Source: Clostridiales bacterium (GTDB lineage Bacteria; Bacillota; Clostridia; Caldicoprobacterales; UBA3941). From it: a DNA stretch of 9,406 nt. The notes beneath the pieces are model-generated. The model was not told the origin of the DNA. It was given only the letters and a program-made list of their open reading frames with translations, and did not search any database. Within the stretch, counting starts at the first letter, position 1, and the number at the start of each line of letters is the position of its first letter. Below, in pieces: positions 6,523 through 9,406 of this stretch. Location: positions 1-9,406 of the forward strand of contig JAAYKZ010000225.1 in the NCBI GenBank assembly GCA_012522165.1, read 5' to 3'. The position numbers and the translations under genes are program-made.

Positions 6523-7592
6523 AAAAAGAAGAAAAAGCCTTACAACGTGTTAAGGAATTGATAGAGAGAGGTAAATCCAAAGGGGTTTTAACATATAAAG
6601 AAATAATGGACATGCTTGAAGAAATAGATCTGGAAGCCGAGCAAATAGAAAAAATTTATGATACATTGGAAACCCTTGGAATAGATGTGGTGGAAGAGGA
6701 AGATGAAGTGAAAGACGAAGAAGAGGTGGATGATGAGGATGACGCCAGCTTACTAGAAGGAGTAAGTATTGATGACCCTGTAAGAATGTATTTAAAGGAA
6801 ATTGGTAAGGTTCCCCTACTTACTGCAGAAGAAGAGGTGGAATTGGCAAAGAGAATGGAACAGGGTGATGAGGAAGCTAAACGTAAATTAGCAGAAGCCA
6901 ACTTACGTTTGGTTGTTAGTATTGCCAAGAGATATGTAGGTAGAGGAATGCTCTTTTTAGACTTGATTCAAGAAGGGAATCTTGGGCTTATAAAGGCAGT
7001 AGAAAAATTTGACTATAGAAAAGGTTATAAGTTTAGCACCTATGCAACCTGGTGGATTAGGCAGGCTATTACTAGGGCTATCGCTGACCAGGCAAGAACT
7101 ATTCGTATACCGGTCCATATGGTAGAAACCATCAATAAATTGATTCGAGTATCTAGACAGCTGCTTCAGGAATATGGGAGAGAGCCAACACCTGAGGAAA
7201 TCGCAAAAGAGATGGATATTTCTGAAGAAAAGGTAAGAGATATCTTAAAGATAGCTCAAGAACCAGTATCATTGGAAACTCCCATAGGAGAGGAAGAGGA
7301 TAGTCACCTAGGGGACTTCATTCCCGATGATGATGCCCCGGCTCCTGCCGAAGCTGCAGCTTTTACTCTCTTGAAGGAGCAGCTTATGGATGTGTTAGAT
7401 ACATTGACACCTAGAGAGGAAAAAGTATTAAGACTAAGATTTGGTTTAGATGATGGAAGAGCTAGAACCTTAGAGGAAGTTGGAAAAGAATTTAATGTAA
7501 CCAGGGAAAGAATACGCCAGATCGAAGCTAAAGCCTTAAGAAAATTAAGACACCCCAGCAGAAGTAAGAAACTGAAGGACTTCCTAGATTAG
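6519..7592 (+). CDS. sigA: RNA polymerase primary sigma factor SigA/RpoD
   Basis: This 357-residue group-1 sigma factor directs RNA polymerase to housekeeping promoters. Region 1.1 spans about residues 1-58, then an acidic linker (about 59-75, almost all Glu/Asp). Region 1.2 begins at DDPVRMYLKEIG (85-96). Region 2 holds NLRLVVSIAKRYVGRG (128-143), the core-binding DLIQEGNLGLIKAVEKFD (148-165) and the -10-melting KFSTYATWWIRQAITRAI (171-188). Region 3 follows (about 199-255), then the 3.2 finger with GDFIPDDDAP (265-274). Region 4 has LTPREEKVLRLRFGL (296-310) and the -35-reading helix VTRERIRQIEAKALRKLR (327-344). Translation starts at GTG 6519 in a 4-bp GTGA overlap with the dnaG stop. The pairing with dnaG is the conserved macromolecular-synthesis operon, here without rpsU. 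Its length is close to B. subtilis SigA (371 aa). Confidence 0.98.
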   Translation: MKKEEKALQRVKELIERGKSKGVLTYKEIMDMLEEIDLEAEQIEKIYDTLETLGIDVVEEEDEVKDEEEVDDEDDASLLEGVSIDDPVRMYLKEIGKVPLLTAEEEVELAKRMEQGDEEAKRKLAEANLRLVVSIAKRYVGRGMLFLDLIQEGNLGLIKAVEKFDYRKGYKFSTYATWWIRQAITRAIADQARTIRIPVHMVETINKLIRVSRQLLQEYGREPTPEEIAKEMDISEEKVRDILKIAQEPVSLETPIGEEEDSHLGDFIPDDDAPAPAEAAAFTLLKEQLMDVLDTLTPREEKVLRLRFGLDDGRARTLEEVGKEFNVTRERIRQIEAKALRKLRHPSRSKKLKDFLD

Positions 7593-7594
7593 AT

Positions 7595-7620
7595 AAAGGC
7601 ACCAATTAAGGTGCTTTTTT
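7595..7620 (+). terminator. Rho-independent terminator after sigA
   Basis: AAAGGCACC (7595-7603 region) pairs with GGTGCTTTT (7610-7618), a stem of five strong pairs extended by a G-U and A-T pairs, around the 6-nt loop AATTAA, ending in six Ts (7615-7620). It starts two bases after the sigA stop and closes the dnaG-sigA transcript. Since no convincing promoter lies between it and trmK, some read-through is likely. Confidence 0.85.
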
Positions 7621-7657
7621 GTATGATTTATCTTTACTATATAAAATATAGGAGTGA

Positions 7658-8350
7658 ATGAGCTTGCTAAGCCCTAGATTAAAAGCATTGGCAATGGAGG
7701 TACCTGTAGGAGCAAGATTAGCTGACATAGGTACTGACCACGGCTTGGTTCCCGTATATTTAGCTAAAAATCATATAGTAACTAAGGTTATTGCAACTGA
7801 CATCAGCGAAGGTTCCTTACAAAAGGCTAGAGAGTTGATAAAAGCTGAAAGATTGGATGATATAATAGAGACTAGGCTTGGACCGGGGCTTGAAGTCATA
7901 GAACCAGGAGAAGTGGATACCATCATAATAGCAGGAATGGGTGGACAGTTGATGACCCAAATATTATGTGAGAGTATGGATGTTATAAAGGCTTGTACTA
8001 AGTTAATACTTCAACCCATGAATGCACAACAACAGATTAGGCGGTGGTTGGTAGATCAGGGGTATAAAATTTATCGTGAGTGTTTGGTCAAAGATGGTAA
8101 ATATATATATGAAATTATAGTGGCTAAAGAAGGGTTTCAGCAAAAAGTAGATGACATTCAATATGAAATTGGTTTTAGGCTTAATGAAGATCCTTTGTTT
8201 AAGGAGTTTATTGGCCTAAAAATATCAAAAACCGAGGCTATAATAAGGGAACTACAAAAACAAAACACAGAAAACGCCAGAAAGAGAAAAGAGCACTTGT
8301 TGGAAAAGCTTAATAAGTACAAGGAGGCATATAGATGTTTTGTACAGTAG
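7658..8350 (+). CDS. trmK: tRNA (adenine-22-N1)-methyltransferase TrmK (YqfN family)
   Basis: This 230-residue cytoplasmic SAM-dependent enzyme is expected to methylate N1 of A22 in the D-arm of certain tRNAs, as shown for B. subtilis TrmK. The N-terminal Rossmann fold has motif I LADIGTDHGLVPVYL (21-35), an acidic residue at the end of strand 2 in ATDIS (46-50), IIIAGMGGQLM (89-99) holding the catalytic-region motif, and LILQPM (116-121). The C-terminal third (about 185-225) is charged and helical and probably coiled, as in the family. Start: ATG 7658 lies only 3 nt after AGGAG (7650-7654), whereas TTG 7664 has better spacing (9 nt), so the real protein may lack two residues. The position just after sigA and before a Nif3 gene is conserved in Firmicutes (B. 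subtilis yqfN-yqfO). The gene ends within the next gene (16-bp overlap). Confidence 0.93.
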   Translation: MSLLSPRLKALAMEVPVGARLADIGTDHGLVPVYLAKNHIVTKVIATDISEGSLQKARELIKAERLDDIIETRLGPGLEVIEPGEVDTIIIAGMGGQLMTQILCESMDVIKACTKLILQPMNAQQQIRRWLVDQGYKIYRECLVKDGKYIYEIIVAKEGFQQKVDDIQYEIGFRLNEDPLFKEFIGLKISKTEAIIRELQKQNTENARKRKEHLLEKLNKYKEAYRCFVQ

Positions 8351-9162
8351 GAAGATTAGCCCAAATTATGAATGATTTTGCTCCTGAAGAATGGGCTGAA
8401 CCATGGGATAATGTAGGTCTTTTATTAGGAAATAGGGATTCAAATGTACAACGTTTAATGGTTACATTAGATGTAACGCCTGATGTGGTGCAAGAGGCTA
8501 TAGAAAAAGAAGTGGATATGATAATATCCCATCATCCATTAATTTTTAATCCCATGAAGCGAATAGTTTATGACAATGTTGAAGGCAGGTTAATAATGGA
8601 GCTTATATCTAATAATATAGCTTTATACTGCGCTCATACCAATCTGGATATGACTATTGGCGGTGTAGATGATTCTTTAGCTAAAGCTCTTAAATTAAGG
8701 GATGTAAGAAAGTTAGGTCAAGAAGATATACTACAGTCAAAACCAGGCTTTGGCCGGTGGGGTAAACTAGAAGCTTCCATGAGATTGATAGATTTCGCTC
8801 ATTATGTATCAGAAGTATTAAATAGTCCCAGAATTGAAATTGTTGGCATGAAAAAAGGTAAAGAGAATAAGTTAATTAAAACTGTTGCCCTTTGTGCAGG
8901 CTCAGGTTCTAGTTTTATGGAACAAGCTCAGAGAATAGGAGCAGATATATTTATAACTGGCGAAATAAAATATCATGATGCTCTAATGGCTGACTGGTTG
9001 GATATAGATATTATGGCAGTAGGGCATTTTTATAGTGAAATACCTGTATTGAAGGAATTAATTAAACATTTACAAAAAGCTGTGGATAGTTTACAATATA
9101 AGGTAGAGATATATGAATCTGAAGCTCAAGAAAGCCCCTATACTCCAATTGTCATAGGCTAG
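8335..9162 (+). CDS. Nif3-like dinuclear metal center protein (YqfO/YbgI family)
   Basis: This 275-residue protein belongs to the NIF3 family, often annotated as GTP cyclohydrolase I type 2 homologue; its physiological reaction is not firmly established. The metal-centre residues are present: His66-His67 in IISHHPLIF, His101 and Asp105 in CAHTNLD, and His231 and Glu235 in GHFYSE near the C-terminus. EPWDNVGLLLG (22-32) is the N-terminal signature. At 275 residues it resembles the short form (E. coli YbgI, 247 aa) and lacks the roughly 100-residue PII/CutA1-like insert of B. subtilis YqfO (373 aa). The middle region (about 125-145) runs straight on. The start ATG 8335 has a perfect AAGGAGG (8321-8327) with a 7-nt spacer, inside the end of trmK, so translation is probably coupled. 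The next gene starts 35 bp downstream and is probably in the same operon. Confidence 0.92.
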   Translation: MFCTVGRLAQIMNDFAPEEWAEPWDNVGLLLGNRDSNVQRLMVTLDVTPDVVQEAIEKEVDMIISHHPLIFNPMKRIVYDNVEGRLIMELISNNIALYCAHTNLDMTIGGVDDSLAKALKLRDVRKLGQEDILQSKPGFGRWGKLEASMRLIDFAHYVSEVLNSPRIEIVGMKKGKENKLIKTVALCAGSGSSFMEQAQRIGADIFITGEIKYHDALMADWLDIDIMAVGHFYSEIPVLKELIKHLQKAVDSLQYKVEIYESEAQESPYTPIVIG

Positions 9163-9197
9163 AATAAGCTTAAAGGTAAAGGAAAGGAGGAATAGAT

Positions 9198-9406
9198 GTG
9201 GAACAGATGGGACAGTTAGATTATTTATGGGAATATCAAAAACTAGACTTAAAGATGGATGAGCTAGAAAACAAAATAAAGAATTGTTCTGCTAGAAAAG
9301 AATTATATAAATCTATAAAATATTTAAAAGATCAGCAAGAAAGTCTTATAAAGCTAAACGAAAATGTAGATAAGAAGAACCACATATATAATAGAATATA
9401 TAATGA
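9198..9406 (+). CDS. Coiled-coil / probable C4-type zinc-ribbon protein, N-terminal part (3'-truncated by window edge)
   Basis: Sixty-nine codons are visible from GTG 9198, with AAAGGAGG at 9183-9190 and a 7-nt spacer; the overlapping ATG at 9196 is in another frame and stops after seven codons, and in-frame ATG 9207 is a weaker alternative. The product begins VEQMGQLDYLWEYQKLD and continues as a highly charged, Lys/Glu-rich helix with hydrophobic residues at heptad-like spacing, indicating a coiled coil. Position after a Nif3 gene and the opening resembling MEQ-LLWEYQ-D fit the clostridial DUF164-type proteins, which have an N-terminal coiled coil and a C-terminal four-cysteine zinc ribbon. 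The ribbon itself would lie outside the window, so the name rests on context and the N-terminus. The molecular function of this family is poorly defined. It is probably co-transcribed with trmK and the Nif3 gene. Confidence 0.65.
   Translation, partial: MEQMGQLDYLWEYQKLDLKMDELENKIKNCSARKELYKSIKYLKDQQESLIKLNENVDKKNHIYNRIYN

Noticed and set aside
6208..6928. Antisense open frames within dnaG and the acidic part of sigA (6208-6399 and 6656-6928, - strand)
   Set aside because: They lie opposite strongly conserved genes. The second is Ser-rich because it is the complement of the Glu/Asp codons of the sigma linker.
7404..7431. Promoter-like TTGACA-16 bp-TATTAA inside sigA
   Set aside because: TTGACA encodes the universally conserved region-4 residues LTP, so it is explained by coding. 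The -10 is only 4/6 and the sigA terminator would stop any transcript before trmK.
7638..7647. TATATA/TAAAAT as a -10 box for trmK
   Set aside because: The predicted start would fall on or inside the ribosome site, leaving no usable leader, and no good -35 is present.
1..9406. CRISPR array, tRNA/rRNA genes, insertion sequence, toxin-antitoxin or defence genes
   Set aside because: I looked for spaced direct repeats, cloverleaf-like elements, transposase motifs and non-core genes on both strands and found none; all confident genes are core housekeeping or central metabolism.

Overview
This 9.4-kb window is an AT-rich chromosomal segment, and every convincing gene lies on the + strand. The gene order recO > ppdK > dgt > dnaG > sigA > trmK > Nif3-family > coiled-coil/zinc-ribbon protein, strong purine-rich Shine-Dalgarno sites (AAGGAGG) and frequent TTG/GTG starts point to a low-GC Firmicute. 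Pyruvate phosphate dikinase and a dGTPase-like HD protein next to dnaG-sigA favour an anaerobic, clostridial-type organism. The species cannot be told from the window.

Layout: 3-446 is the C-terminal part of RecO (recombination mediator). After a 146-bp gap holding a promoter, a small palindrome at the predicted transcription start and a leader hairpin, ppdK (593-3220) encodes a complete PPDK and ends in a strong intrinsic terminator (3251-3287). A second promoter candidate precedes dgt (3442-4425). A 258-bp gap with two pairs of long-range complementary arms and a doubtful 38-codon ORF leads to dnaG (about 4693-6522). dnaG overlaps sigA (6519-7592) by four bases, and an intrinsic terminator (7595-7620) follows sigA. 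Then come trmK (7658-8350), a Nif3-family gene overlapping it by 16 bases (8335-9162), and the 5' end of a coiled-coil protein gene (9198 to the window edge). No gap between genes exceeds about 260 bp.

Functionally this is a core-information neighbourhood: DNA repair (RecO), dNTP pool control (dGTPase-like), replication priming (DnaG), housekeeping transcription (SigA) and tRNA methylation (TrmK). One highly expressed central-carbon enzyme (PPDK) is inserted as its own transcription unit. Compared with Bacillus subtilis (recO-glyQ-glyS-ccpN-yqfL-dnaG-sigA-yqfN-yqfO), the block between recO and dnaG is replaced by ppdK and dgt.

I do not see a new defence system, mobile element, CRISPR array or other clearly undescribed system. 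The parts most worth a second look are the non-coding ones: the ppdK leader and the dgt-dnaG gap.
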